A stretch of 64,000 nucleotides of DNA from Epiperipatus broadwayi (taxonomy: Eukaryota > Onychophora > Udeonychophora > Euonychophora > Peripatidae), in the NCBI GenBank assembly GCA_028023455.1, contig JAQFVV010006353.1, forward strand, positions 2,358,001 to 2,422,000, written 5' to 3'. The notes beneath the pieces were generated by a model that did not search any database, was not told the DNA's origin, and worked only from the letters and a program-made list of their open reading frames with translations. Within the stretch, counting starts at the first letter, position 1; every line of letters begins with the position of its first letter. Positions 45,236-56,299 of this stretch are shown here, in pieces. The translations under genes were made by a program, and so were the position numbers.

Positions 45236-45439
45236 AAATAAAGAGAAGTTTTTTTTAAGAAAATTTGTTTGCATTGAAGGGTATGTGAAAGAAGTATTAT
45301 AAGCAATATATATATGACTATATGAAGATATATATGACTATATGAAGATATGCATAGAAAGTGAAAAAGATGAATAAGAGAATATACATCTATTGCTTAT
45401 TATGGCTTGCACTATGTGGCACTACTGTACAGAGAGGTT

Positions 45440-46005
45440 GCATAATTGTTGAGAGATTCTTGACTCTGTTTAAGGAGAAGCATATCACATTACTGTTTAG
45501 ATGGAAAATAGTTATAGTAAGCATATGATGTTTAGATATATGAAAAGATTTAATGAAAAAATTGAATAGAAACACAGTTCTTGATAATAAATCTTGGATG
45601 GGCCTACCACATGCAGCTTAACTTTTAATAAGAATATTTAAAAAATTTATGTGGGAAAAAAATTTGTGTTCACAAGATTTTAATAATTATATAAAAAAAC
45701 AAATGGATCACCCAGAACATTGATGATCATTTTTGAGAATATTGAGAAATTAGGTTATCCATATTGACTATGGTAAACAAACATTAATGTATAGACAAAA
45801 CAACATCCATGATTTTTATTAAAAAAAGGAAAAAAGGATCCTGCATTATCATCAATATTTTAATACCATGAAATAATGCACAATATTTTTTATTAGTCAT
45901 TTATTAGACTCACTTAATAAAAAGTGTTTCTGTAGTTAATTTTCACTACACCACTCTCATGCAGTACTGGTTCCTATCCATCTTCAATACTTTGTGGAGG
46001 ATTGT
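45440..46005. other. AT-rich DNA, no gene recognised
   Basis: No frame or repeat recognised apart from homopolymers. Confidence 0.5.
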
Positions 46006-46009
46006 AATT

Positions 46010-46125
46010 ATAAACACATGACCAAAGACATGTGAATAAGATGTATGATCCCCAAGATGCAGATTTCATTCTAAACCAGCACTCATCTGTTGGCCCATAT
46101 CTTTATCATTGTTCAGTATATATAG
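46010..46125 (-). repeat. Degenerate family B scrap, minus strand
   Basis: TTCTAAACCAGCACTCATCT then GTTGGCCCATATCTTTATCA near 46070 is the complement of the family B hammerhead region, with the core damaged (CAGATGA for CTGATGA). Confidence 0.6.
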
Positions 46126-46469
46126 ATAGCTAATTACTACAGTTTAATTGATAAGTATGAAACTGACTAGCATCACAACTTTGACACAAATGACTTGATG
46201 GAAGTATATTAATAATTTTTATTAATTCATTATTTAAACTAGAGATTATCCATTTAATAAATAATATTTGTGTAATTTTCACCGCATAACTCTCACACAA
46301 GGTAGAGATATTTCTATCCACTTTACCACCTTGTGGAAGGATGTAATCATAAACATGATGACTAAAAAGACATGTACAAAAGATGATTTTTACCCCCTTT
46401 TAGCAACATATGACCAAAGACATGTGAAAAAGTAAAGTGATGAAAATTATATAGAAATATTATTCATGA

Positions 46470-46627
46470 AATACATGGTTATATTTTTGAGCACCCTAAA
46501 TAATAAAAGTTATTTGCAGGAAGCGCAATGATAAAAATGAAAATGTTCAAAAATACATGGTTATATTTTTGAGCACCCTAAATAATAAAAGTTATTTGCA
46601 GGAAGCGCAATGATAAAAATGAAAAAC
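46470..46627 (+). repeat. Near-exact tandem duplication, 82 bp
   Basis: ATACATGGTTATATTTTTGA starts at 46471 and 46553, and the units agree exactly through AGGAAGCGCAATGATAAAAA. The identity implies a very recent duplication, or an assembly artefact. Confidence 0.95.
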
Positions 46628-46842
46628 ACGAAAAGCACTGTTCATTAATAATGCATACTTAGTAATGAATAGGAAATATAAAAGTGTTCAGGTAAAAGCA
46701 TTTTGGAAGATGAAGGATTAAAGGTAGAAGTATGTGTTTATGGTAGCATGTTTAATTGTATAACATATGCATTAAAAAAAAGAACACACAACTTTTAAAA
46801 TATATTGAAGTTATATTTTTATTATTAATGTAATTAATATTT

Positions 46843-47960
46843 AAATGTAATTATTTAATATAGATAAATATTTTTCACATAATAAACATATATATGAGAG
46901 ATAGTAACTTGTACCATTTGATGAGTGCTGGTTCAGCACAAAATGCATTGGGGATCATTTGTCTTTTATTATATCTTTATATATGTGATAATATTGAGGT
47001 TATTTAATATATTTATAAAAATAATACATGTGGGGAAAAACGTGAATAATTAACTCGATGTGTTTGTGTGTTTAATTTTAAAAATCAGACGTATTAATCT
47101 TTAATTGAGTTTTAAAATTTATGTCAGTGATAGAGGCAATTTCTAGCTTATATTATATTGACATAACAAAATTGTACAATTGAATATTATAATACACTTT
47201 GTTAATGTTGGCTCAATTCCATTGCTGGTATTGGCTTCTTCCATCAAGGCTGGCTTGGTAATGTGGGTATCCTTGGTCTGGTAGATGCACGACAGAGCCA
47301 TTAACCACACTAACAGGTTAATGTATGAGTAAGTAGCATTCCATTCTGTTGGTATTGTCCACCCCTTTGAGGTTGGCTCTATAATACTGACGTATCAAAA
47401 CTGGTATCCATGTAGTGTGGGATCGTTGCCTCTCTAGCAGGGTCTGGCATGTTGTATTATAGACTTCTTCATATATGATAGGCACTATAATATCGATATA
47501 TCAGGCCCAACATTCATGTAATGTGAGTCCATGGGCCATACTAGTAGGTTCCATGTATTTGTAAATAAGAATCTAGAGGATAATATCTTGTTTTTGTTCT
47601 GAAGAACTTGAAGCTTATCGAAAAATATGGCATTAGGGTCCAATGCTGGTTGCACAAACTAGTTTAGTAGAAGATTAATAATAGTCATTATTATATGTAT
47701 CTACAGTGGATGATGTCAAAGATGTGGATTGGGTTAATTTGACACTTATAATACAAAATGTAATTATTTAATATAGATAAATATTTTTAATATAATAAAG
47801 ATACATATGAGAAATAATAACCTGGACCAAGTGACAAGAGCTGGTTCAGCACGAAGTGCACCTTGGGGTCATTTGTTTTTTTATTGTATCTTTATTTATA
47901 TGAATTTAAAAGAATATGTGGTAATATTGAGGTTATTTAATATATTTATGTATTTAATAT
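46843..47960 (+). mobile_element. Retrozyme-like unit: direct repeats with hammerheads
   Basis: Two direct repeats (about 46843-47010 and 47757-47955) share ATGTAATTATTTAATATAGA, a family B hammerhead position, CATTTGTCTTTTATTATATC-like sequence and AATATTGAGGTTATTTAATA. They enclose about 750 bp of non-coding sequence. The first hammerhead has TTGATGA and AAAA; the second has GTGACAA. Both are dead. Retrozymes are non-autonomous elements with hammerhead-bearing terminal repeats around a non-coding core; this fits in form but is old. Confidence 0.55.
47180..47565 (+). repeat. Imperfect repeats of about 108 bp in the core
   Basis: CTATAATACTGACGTATCAA...CATGTAGTGTGGGA near 47376 and CTATAATATCGATATATCAG...CATGTAATGTGAGT near 47486 are related about 110 bp apart, and a more distant unit lies near 47220. 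The region has higher GC than its flanks and no frame. Confidence 0.6.
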
Positions 47961-47997
47961 TGTTGTATTTTCTCTCCTAAAAACAAGTTTCAGTCAA

Positions 47998-48100
47998 GCA
48001 TTGTTAGCCGAGAGGTCAGCGCAGCTGTCTTGCAAGCACGCGGTTGGTTGCAGACGGTTGTTGCGGGTTCGCCTCCCGGCCGATGCTATGACATATGGAA
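47998..48100 (+). repeat. tRNA-derived SINE 1
   Basis: GCATTGTTAGCCGAGAGGTC (A-box-like), CAGCTGTCTTGCAAGC, an inserted GC-rich extra arm, then GCGGGTTCGCCTCCCGG (B box) and CCGATGCTATGACATATGG. The acceptor ends GCATTGT and CCGATGC pair at six of seven positions if a wobble is allowed. Confidence 0.8.
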
Positions 48101-48785
48101 AAAAAAAACAGTTTTGTAGGTGCATATAGTAAAATAAATAAATAATCGAATTATTTTATTGCTCGAGAATTCATAAGTAGTTCAAGTACGAAGTACCAGC
48201 GATAGAATCGATATAGAAATCTATCGATATGGAAATCTAACCCTATCACTGCGATAATTATGCAGAATTGTAAACAAAAGCAATAAAGTACTATAGTAAG
48301 ATGACAAAATTTCGCAATCTTTTTAAAATAATTTATTTAACATTTTATGAGAAATTGAAAACTATATACATATAAAATTGTTAATAAATGTTATCTGAAC
48401 AAACATTAAACGGCAAAGAAAAAATATTTCTTTTCAAGTAAGTATTAAATAACAGAGTGCGATTTCTAAAAAATGTAAAACACTATTGTCGTGTGCATTA
48501 TTTAGAATGTGAATGTAGAAAACCAATGATTGCGAAGGCAGATAACAAAACTAAAAAACGAACAATAATAAACGACAATAAAATAACAGAGCAAAATAAA
48601 TAATGAATTAAATGTAAAAATAAAAAGAAGTGTTAAAAGAAAAATAGTATTGCTTAGAAATACAAAACAAAACATTTCTTTCTATTACTTAATATATTTA
48701 TTAAATGTTTTAATTTACAAAAAAATAAAATAAAAACGAAAATATTATAAATATAAATTCTGAATTATTAAAAAGGTTGAGATAT
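48101..48785. other. AT-rich DNA, no gene recognised
   Basis: A short inverted motif ATCGATATAGAAATCTATCG lies near 48208. No frame was recognised. Confidence 0.45.
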
Positions 48786-48789
48786 AATT

Positions 48790-48980
48790 AGTGGGGATTT
48801 GAACACAGATTTTCAAGACCCCTTCAGTTATCTACTCCATATTATATAATCGATAAACATGACCACACACATGTGAAAAAGATAAATGATCTCCAATATG
48901 CATTAATACAGATCATATAAGATGGAGTGTATAGCTGAAGGGAACTTGAAAGTTTGTGTTCGAATCCCCTCTAATTACAT
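48790..48980. repeat. Family B 3' parts in inverted orientation
   Basis: GGGGATTTGAACACAGATTT near 48793 is the inverted counterpart of GTTTGTGTTCGAATCCCCTC near 48954. The arms of about 57 bp flank about 70 bp. The arms look like the B-box-like 3' end of family B. Confidence 0.75.
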
Positions 48981-49114
48981 TTAAGATTCAATACATACAT
49001 TATATTTGTATTCAAATAGAAATATCGAGGTATAAATTGACAAAATGAAGGATGGGGGATTGAGATTTTACTTTTTTAAATCGGAGGCAATATATAATTA
49101 AATTGTTTTGTCAA

Positions 49115-49205
49115 GCGTTGGTAGTCGAGAGGTCAGCACAGCCGCCTTAAAAGCAGTTGTCCCGGGTGAGCGGGTTCGCTTCCCGGCCGATGCTATGACA
49201 CGTGA
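49115..49205 (+). repeat. tRNA-derived SINE 1, best preserved
   Basis: GCGTTGGTAGTCGAGAGGTC (A-box-like), anticodon-arm-like region with loop CTTAAAA, extra arm GTCCCGGGTGAG, T-arm GCGGGTTCGCTTCCCGG, then CCGATGCTATGACACGTGAG and A-rich. The cloverleaf is nearly complete with a long variable arm, like a class II tRNA, but the anticodon loop differs between copies. Confidence 0.8.
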
Positions 49206-49439
49206 GAAAAACAATCGTTTATTGATCATGAGTTGGTAAGAAGTTACCCCTGAATATGTTTTTCATATCAGCGTACCAAATCATGTACAGAGTCAGAGTC
49301 GAAATAAATATTACGAATATTTAAAAAATATAAACATCTGAATATTCAAAAATCTTTTTGATAAAAAAATAAATAAACTGAAATATGAGAAAGATTTGTA
49401 AAAACTTCAAAAATGCAAAAGATTTGTTTTATAATCTCG

Positions 49440-49760
49440 GCCTCAGGGTGGCCTTTGAGCGCTCCATCATCAGATTTTCAATTGGATGGACGTTTGAAGA
49501 ATTGGAGTATGGAGTGGATTGAAGCCTGCCCATTAAAGTATGAAGATTGGCTATCTTAATATATATCTGAGTACTTATTGAATATATGTGTGGAGGTGAT
49601 AATGTTGCTGGTTTAGCATGAAATACGTGTATTGGTGATTATATATCTTTTCGCCATATATGTGTTTAAGTGTATCAGTGATATGGGATAAAGTGGTGAG
49701 TAGTGGGACATATGAAATTCTGTGTTCATATACCCTATATATTACATATATTAATACAGG
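49440..49760 (+). repeat. Family B repeat with hammerhead deletion
   Basis: 5' blocks CATCATCAGATTTTCAATTG and TATGAAGATTGGCTATCTTA are present. The ribozyme has lost stem I and the first core box: GATAATGTTGCTGGTTTAGC runs directly into stem II. ATGAAATACGTGTATTGGTG remains. Confidence 0.8.
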
Positions 49761-49942
49761 TATATAAGTCTGTATTTCAGTTATTTATAGTATATAGCGC
49801 AGTTTTACATGATTGTGATGTATTAATTTACTTTACGATTTTGTGTGTATTAACAACTTGCAGATTGTAGAAACTGAAGAAACAGTCTTGTTAATCGTTA
49901 AATATCTTTAATTTAAAGTTTTAAATACATTCAATTGTTAAT

Positions 49943-50563
49943 ATGAAAATAAAGATTGATTATGAAGAATTAGAAGAAGTTAACAGTTACAAATACCTTG
50001 GTCAGATTATTAATACAGATGGAAACATAATGGAGGAAATTAATCATAGAATTAAACTTGGTTGGAGTGCTTTTGGTAGAAATAACTTGATACTAAAAGG
50101 AAATATGCCTATGTGTTTGAAAAGGAAGGTTTTTAACAAATGTGTTTTACCAGTTCTTACTTATGGATCTGAGACTTGGACACTTAATAGAAGAGCAATA
50201 CAGAGATTTCAGACCACTCAAAGGAGTATGGAGAGATGTAAGTTGAGAATAACAAGAAGGGATCGAAAACGCAATGTATGGGCGAGACAACAAACAGGTG
50301 TTACTGACCTTATTGAAAAAATTAAAAGATTGAAATGGAGTTGGGCTGGACATATTGCTAGAAGAGATGATAATAGATGGACAATTGAAATTTTAAACTG
50401 GATTCCAAGAGATTATAAAAGACCCAGAAAGAGACCACATGTGAGATGGATGGATGAAATAAAAAAATGTGCAGGGGTATTGTGGGGAAGAGGAGGTAAA
50501 GATCGGAGAAGATGGATTAAACTTGGAGAGACCTTCATCCTGCAGTGGATTGATAATGGTTGA
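49943..50563 (+). pseudogene. RTE-clade LINE C-terminal fragment (5' truncated)
   Basis: A 206-codon frame corresponding to the region after the reverse transcriptase catalytic core: Y-K-Y-L-G-Q-I-I-N near residue 16, L-T-Y-G-S-E-T-W near 72, then basic stretches with R-D-R-K-R-N and G-H-I-A-R-R, and P-R-K-R-P-H-V-R-W-M near 160. This pattern is typical of RTE-type LINEs, and the 3' end is the diagnostic TGATGATGATGAT repeat right after the stop. The endonuclease and catalytic reverse transcriptase domains are missing, as expected of 5' truncation during target-primed insertion. The frame itself is unbroken, so it is the youngest RTE copy here. It is not a functional gene. Confidence 0.85.
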
Positions 50564-50597
50564 TGATGATGATAGTACAACATTTCAAATGTTACTA

Positions 50598-50705
50598 TTC
50601 TCTTCTTTAGGTGTAGCTGATCATTTAAAATATTAGCATGGGAATCGAATTTGGCGCTGTTAGGTTGGGCTGTTAGGTAATCGTCTTAAATTCAATATTG
50701 AAAAA
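50598..50705 (-). repeat. SINE 2 copy, minus strand
   Basis: On the minus strand a B-box-like CAAATTCGATTCCCATGC is followed by the SINE 2 3' body GATCAGCTACACCTAAAGAA. The A-box half is poorly preserved. Confidence 0.6.
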
Positions 50706-51135
50706 TATACAGCTCCCTAATTTGATTCCTAAGTTATAATGATTACTAGTAAGCAAGAAACACTTGACAATAAGAGAAAAGGAATATCACTCAAAACACT
50801 GTGTTATATATAAATTTTTGCTCAATTACGAACAGTTGAAGTTATTTGGAGAGTTCAAATAAACTATTTAAATTTTCTAATTAACAATTACTCTAGGTGA
50901 TAGAAAGATTCCTACACATAATAACAAATAAAATGCCATAAGAAGAATTACCTAAATATATATCTTTTGAAATAAGCAAACAGTTTACACTTTGTGGCTA
51001 ATTGTTCTAAATCAAAATATATAAAATGCGCTTTTCTAAAATAAATAATCAGGCCCCTAACATAGATAAGCAAAGACTTATACTCCCTTATCTGCCTAAT
51101 GTGCATAAATGTTTTTACAATATATTCAATAATAA
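50706..51135. other. AT-rich DNA, probably decayed PLE
   Basis: No motif recognised. It lies just upstream of a PLE C-terminal fragment and may be its heavily decayed coding sequence. Confidence 0.3.
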
Positions 51136-51139
51136 ATAC

Positions 51140-51500
51140 CATTTATGATTTCACACATCTCCTAACTCCAACAAACTAATCAATAACACCAAGGACAGCC
51201 TACCACCCTCGCTGACACCTCAAGTGGTCTATAATATTGCCTGCCCAACACACTTACTCTTACAATAAAGCACTGGTGGACACTGCTTATAGTTCAGTTT
51301 TTACACAGCACCGCACTTCAGCTGGTCACGATTGCCAACCTGGAAATCCAGTAGAGGTTTGCAGAGAGCGACACTATATTAAAAGGAAGATAAAAGAGGC
51401 TTACTTTATTTCTAGTGATGGCGACGCCATAAATAGAAAAGACTTGCTACAAAATATCCAAGAAATAGAATGTGTAATCATTTCATCTGCATAAATTTAC
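51140..51500 (+). pseudogene. Penelope-like element C-terminal remnant
   Basis: Near 51165-51250 one can read P-N-S-N-K-L-I-N-N-T-K-D then V-V-Y-N-I-A-C-P, matching N-T-N-I-L-I-N-N-S-K-D and V-V-Y-K-I-A-C-P of the element at 58200. After a frameshift, K-R-K-I-K-E-A-Y-F-I-S...I-N-R-K-D follows (frame 51237-51494). This is the start and end of a GIY-YIG endonuclease domain with the middle scrambled. Confidence 0.65.
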
Positions 51501-52220
51501 ATCGCTCCTAATCAATTTCTTATATTTTTACAAAATGGCTATGAATATGAGGGCTTTGACCCTTGAAAGCACTTAGCCATTTGATTAAATATATATATTA
51601 AAATAAAAATAATATAAATTTTTCTTTATTTGTTTTTAGCTTTGTGTGCTTGTGCGTGTTAGCGCATTTTATATATATCTTTTGAAGAATTGATACTGTC
51701 ATAGAGAAAAGGTATATGAGAAAATATAAGATGTAAGTGGTTGCTGAAAAATAAAAGAGTGCCATATACTGACAATGTATATATATCTTTGTTAATAGTT
51801 ATATGTGTGTGCACAGGATGGTCATTATAGACAGTATTAAAGCACTCCAGAAATATTAATGATAAATTAAATAAAAAATTAGTGTACTGCAAGAAGTGAC
51901 AGGCTAATTTGCACATCAATAAATCTAACGTTATGCAAATTAGCTAAGTTGATAAAAATGCCTGTAAAACTTAACCTGATTTTCTGTCAATTCAGTTCAG
52001 TTATAGGTGTCTAGAGAAGTAGTAATGTGAATAGAGAAGAAAAAAGGAGGCAACTGAATGCAGATTAGAATAAACCAACATTAGCAATGGAAACCATTCT
52101 CAATCAAAATCTAATTAGTGTTAGCAGTAAGGTGTTTTCTTAAGTAGTCATTAAAATAACAGTTGTAATACTGTAGGTAAAAGAAACATATATATATGAT
52201 AGCAAATTGTCTACAATTGT
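51501..52220. other. AT-rich DNA, no gene recognised
   Basis: A segment near 51540 (GCTTTGACCCTTGAAAGCAC) may be the 3' end of the PLE remnant. The rest is unremarkable. Confidence 0.4.

Positions 52221-52222
<2 letters not shown>

Positions 52223-52263
<41 letters not shown>
52223..52263 (+). repeat. (TA)n microsatellite
   Basis: About 20 TA repeats. Confidence 0.95.
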
Positions 52264-52266
<3 letters not shown>

Positions 52267-52429
52267 TATTTATAAAGATATAAATTGTTATGTGATCAAG
52301 ACTTATCATGTAATCAATTAGCAAAACACCAGTTGATCTACTAATCCTAAGTACTAATTTTATTGTTATTCAAAGTAAAATAAAATTGTTGTTAAACTTT
52401 TATTTGTTTATTTAAACTATTTATATAGG

Positions 52430-53135
52430 GGGTGTGAACTAAGACTTTCACACGACCCTCAACCATCATGTTATCTCATACCACTAATACACTTGATCAC
52501 ACACATGTTGAAAAGATAAATAATCACTTACACATTTCATGCTAAACCAGCACTTGTCAGTTGGGCCAGATTATCTCCACACATATATACAATCAAAGCT
52601 CAGCTTATATTAAGATACTTTAATGTAAAGGCTTGAAATTCCTGCACCCCCCAAAAAAATTCATATTTCAAATATAGTGCTTTAAAGTCTGCCCATCCCT
52701 TGTATATGTATGTAAATGGACTATGTCCTGTACATGAGGGAAATCAGAGTGACTTGTGGTCAACATGGGTAGCATGAGAAGGTTCACAATAAGGTGGGCT
52801 TTGAATGTTTTATCATCAGAATTTTCAAGGAAATGGATGGCTGAAGAGTTGTGGGGTGGAGTAGTTTAAAGCCTGTCCATTAAAGTATGAAGATTGTCTA
52901 TTTTAATATAAGCTGAGCTTCAATTATATATGTGCATGAAAATGATAATCTGGATCAAGTGACGAGTGCTGGTTTAGCATGAAATACATAGTATATTGAT
53001 GATTATTTACCTTCTCAACATGTGTGTGATCAAGTGCATCAGTGGTATGAGATAGCACGATGGTTGAGAGTCATGTGAAAGTCTGATTTCAACCTCCCTG
53101 TGTAATACATATATAAGTACAAATATGAAAAAGCC
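52430..53135. repeat. Family B fold-back, two copies head to head
   Basis: A minus-oriented copy (about 52430-52650, ending in CTCAGCTTATATTAAGATAC) precedes a plus-oriented, nearly full-length copy (about 52690-53135) with GGAAATGGATGGCTGAAGAG. Both hammerheads are decayed: CTGACAA on the minus copy and GTGACGA on the plus copy. Both keep the stem II pattern GTGCT-GGTTT-AGCA. Confidence 0.8.
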
Positions 53136-55590
53136 TGTTCTGTAGATAAAAAAATCATGTTTTAAACTATTTACGTAATTATTACACTGCCATATTATAA
53201 TTGGCCCTGGATATATTGGCTACCAGAGAGTAAGATATTTAATGTGGAGGAGGGGAAGGAATTTTTAACCAAAAAAAAAGCAATAATTAGTATTGCAATT
53301 TTTATATGCATTGGGGGAGGGATTAAGTAGTAAGGGGAAGATAAGTTAGATATAAGAGTTATTGTAGAGACATATTTAAAAATGAAGAAAAAGTATTTTA
53401 AAATTTTTATTTAAAAAAACAAGACATAAAAATGAAGGAATTGGTATTATACAAAAAAAAAAAGTACAAAAAAATAGGTTGCGGTGAACAAATATGGAAT
53501 GAATTTGGCAATACAGGGATAGTTGAATTGCAGAGATGGTATATATAACTACAAAGAGAGACAAACATTTTATTGTAGAAGTATGGCAAGCATAATAATT
53601 TTAGAAAGTAAGCTTATGTATAGTACTAACATTAGTAGATTTTAATGGGCATATGCAAGAAATTAATTAAAGATAAATAAAATCAATATTCTGTCTTTAA
53701 AATTACAAGACAGATACTCAATTTATTGGAGCAATAATATATATATATATAAAAACTAAAATATACCATGGTTTATGTTTATATATATAAAAACTAAAAT
53801 ATACCATGGTTTATGTTTTGATAGAAAAAAGTTATTTTTTTAATTAAAAAAAACAAGTGCAAATAATCTTAACTTATATTAATCATATTAATTTAAAATT
53901 GTAATTATAAATTAATTAAACGCACATTGATTACATAAGTAATATTTACTGAGGCTATAACCTTGACAATATGTATATAAATGTGATAGCAGGGACCTCT
54001 ACAGGTGTTTTAATCACAAGCTTATGCTATGGAGTCATTTCACAAAAGCATTTCAGACTTTTTTGATTTTTATGGCCTCAAATGCTTTTATGAATTAACA
54101 CATGTTTTTTAGTTAGATTACTTTGTTAAGGAGACATATTTTACTTTATTTTCTATTTTATAGTTGGCTATTTACATAAAAGCATTATTTAAAAAATGCT
54201 TTAATATTATTTTATTTTTTACTTTTTAGTTATAAATAAAACATAATTTCAATTTAAATAAAATAATTTTATTCACCAGTCTCTTTATTATGTTTCTTGT
54301 TTTCTCCCTGAGAGTGTAACTGCTGTCAACAATTTTAACAGTTCTATTTCTTTGTTTTGTTTATATAATTCTCTTTTTTATATATTTATTATTTTTGCAC
54401 AAAATATTTATGAACTATTAATTATTTTAGAAAAATAATTAAGATTTTATTAGGAAATATTTACTTTTAATTAACTAAGTATGAGTTAAATCAATATGAA
54501 CAAAATTTTATCCTAGAAACATAATATTTTCATAGGCTCAGTTGTTCAGAATTTTTCTGACAAGCAAAAGGACGTGAGTTCAAGTTCTGAACAGAAATAA
54601 TTTTTTTCATTGCTAAAAATTTATAAAATGTGTACATCCCAATGAAAACACAGAAAAAAATGTGGACATACTAACAGAAATACAGACAGCAAAAGTTAAT
54701 ATAAAAACATTTAATTAAATTAACAAATACTATAATAATTATCAATGCATTGGATTATAAAAATTGGTTTAATAAAATTAGGGGGATAAAAACTGAAAAT
54801 GTTTGTGGGAGGAAAAAATTAATGAAATTTGTAGAAAATGTTTATTAATTTAATTATTGCAAAAGAAAAAAAAATGTCAATAGAAAAATACATTAATAAA
54901 GGATGTAAATATTATAAATAAAACATGGAAATGGTTTTTAAAAAACAAAAACAAAGCAAAAGTAGATAAAAGAAAATAAAGAGACTAATAAAAATATAAA
55001 TAATAAAAAGTGAAATATTGTTAGAAATTTTAGAAATGCATTGAATATCAAACCAAATCGGATGTAATGACTTAATTGCTAGATATTTAAAAGGGTAAGC
55101 ATAATGTATAAATTTGAGGAAAAATTTATTTAAATAAATTAGAGATTAAAGAAAATAAGAAAAAACTAAGTTTTATGAGCATATGATGTAATGCTAATGA
55201 ATATATGAGTTAAAAACACACATATCTAGTGGTATTATGTTTCATATTTTTTTTTTTTTAAAAATTAGTTTTAAGATTTTTAAAATGAAATTTTGCAAAA
55301 GCAAAAGAACGCATCATATTTTTCTTTTAGAATAAAACTTCTTAACAAGAGGGTGTGGAAAAGGAAGAAATCTAAAGTAGAATTAGAAAAAATTTAAAAC
55401 TTTTTTTTTTAAAGAAAACTCTCTTTGTTTTATAAAGCAAATATAAGCTAGGAGAATAAAATGTGTAAAATAAATCTTAGGCCAAATCAAAAATAAAAAA
55501 GTTTAAAATGTATTATCTCATTTTTAAAATAGTTAAATAAAATGGCTAAAAATAAACACATGTAAAATCTTAAAATAAAATTTGTTATAA
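53136..55590. other. AT-rich DNA, no gene recognised
   Basis: Includes a 37-bp exact tandem duplication at about 53745-53820 (ACTAAAATATACCATGGTTT twice) and a tRNA-like patch at 54531-54597 with GGCTCAGTTGTTCAGAA and GTGAGTTCAAGTTCTGA, possibly a decayed SINE. Otherwise low-complexity. Confidence 0.45.
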
Positions 55591-55594
55591 AAGA

Positions 55595-55765
55595 AACTTG
55601 GTAAAGGCCTGAAATCTGGGCAAAGCCACTTGGGACACTGTTTACGTGTCAAAACACATAAAAAAATGCTGTTTCGACAGCCACCACTGGCCTTACAGGC
55701 TAATACAACATCTACATATTGTATTAACCCATTGCTAGGCTGCTTTACATGAGATTGCACAAAAT
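55595..55765 (-). repeat. Unclassified repeat with GAAACAGC motif
   Basis: On the minus strand a stretch of higher GC contains GGCTGTCGAAACAGC and CCCAGATTTCAGGCCTTTAC. The latter recurs in altered form at about 57395-57415 (CTCGGATTTCAGGCTTTTAC, plus strand). The 75-codon frame across it has no known motif. Confidence 0.45.
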
Positions 55766-56299
55766 ATTACGGCCTGTTTTGTGCTTCGAAACTATTTATG
55801 TGTATTCGTTCTATTCATAGCTGATTACCGTATCACTTGAGGGTGTTTAAATATTAAGGCGGTAGCATTTTCTCAGATCTCTGTAATAGAGTAATGTCAT
55901 TTCTATTTAATTAATGTTGTTAATTATTAATATTGTCATACGGTCCCCACCCTTCCCTAAAACAATGTTAATATGTAAAAAATTGGCAAAGGGTACATTC
56001 CAAAACGCTTCCAAAAAGCTCACACGCTAAGTCATGTTTTGCATGGAAACTAGATGAGACCGATAACATGTCTGAGGACTATGTGCAATTTGTACACTTT
56101 TCACAAATGCCGAGTACAGAAAGGTGAGGGAGACTGTGCCCTTTTTTCAGGCACATAATGTCCTCAAAAATACCAGATTGTTTGATTATTACAGCAATAA
56201 AATAATAAATCGGTTCAAAAAGTTCAAAGTTTGTGTAGTTTTTTTTTGGATTTCATTAGAAATTGACAAGTACTCAGATGATGTTTTTCTTTTTTCAGT

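Larger units (their letters stand above)
45050..45260. repeat. Family C palindrome with two hammerhead-like motifs
   Basis: A long inverted repeat centred near 45175. The left arm runs through TTCTTTATTTTCCTTACAGT and CATCCTCTGCTTTAAT; the right arm through AGAGCAGAGGATGGATAAAG and AAGGAAAATAAAGAGAAG. Each arm contains one hammerhead-like motif pointing outward. Confidence 0.85.
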
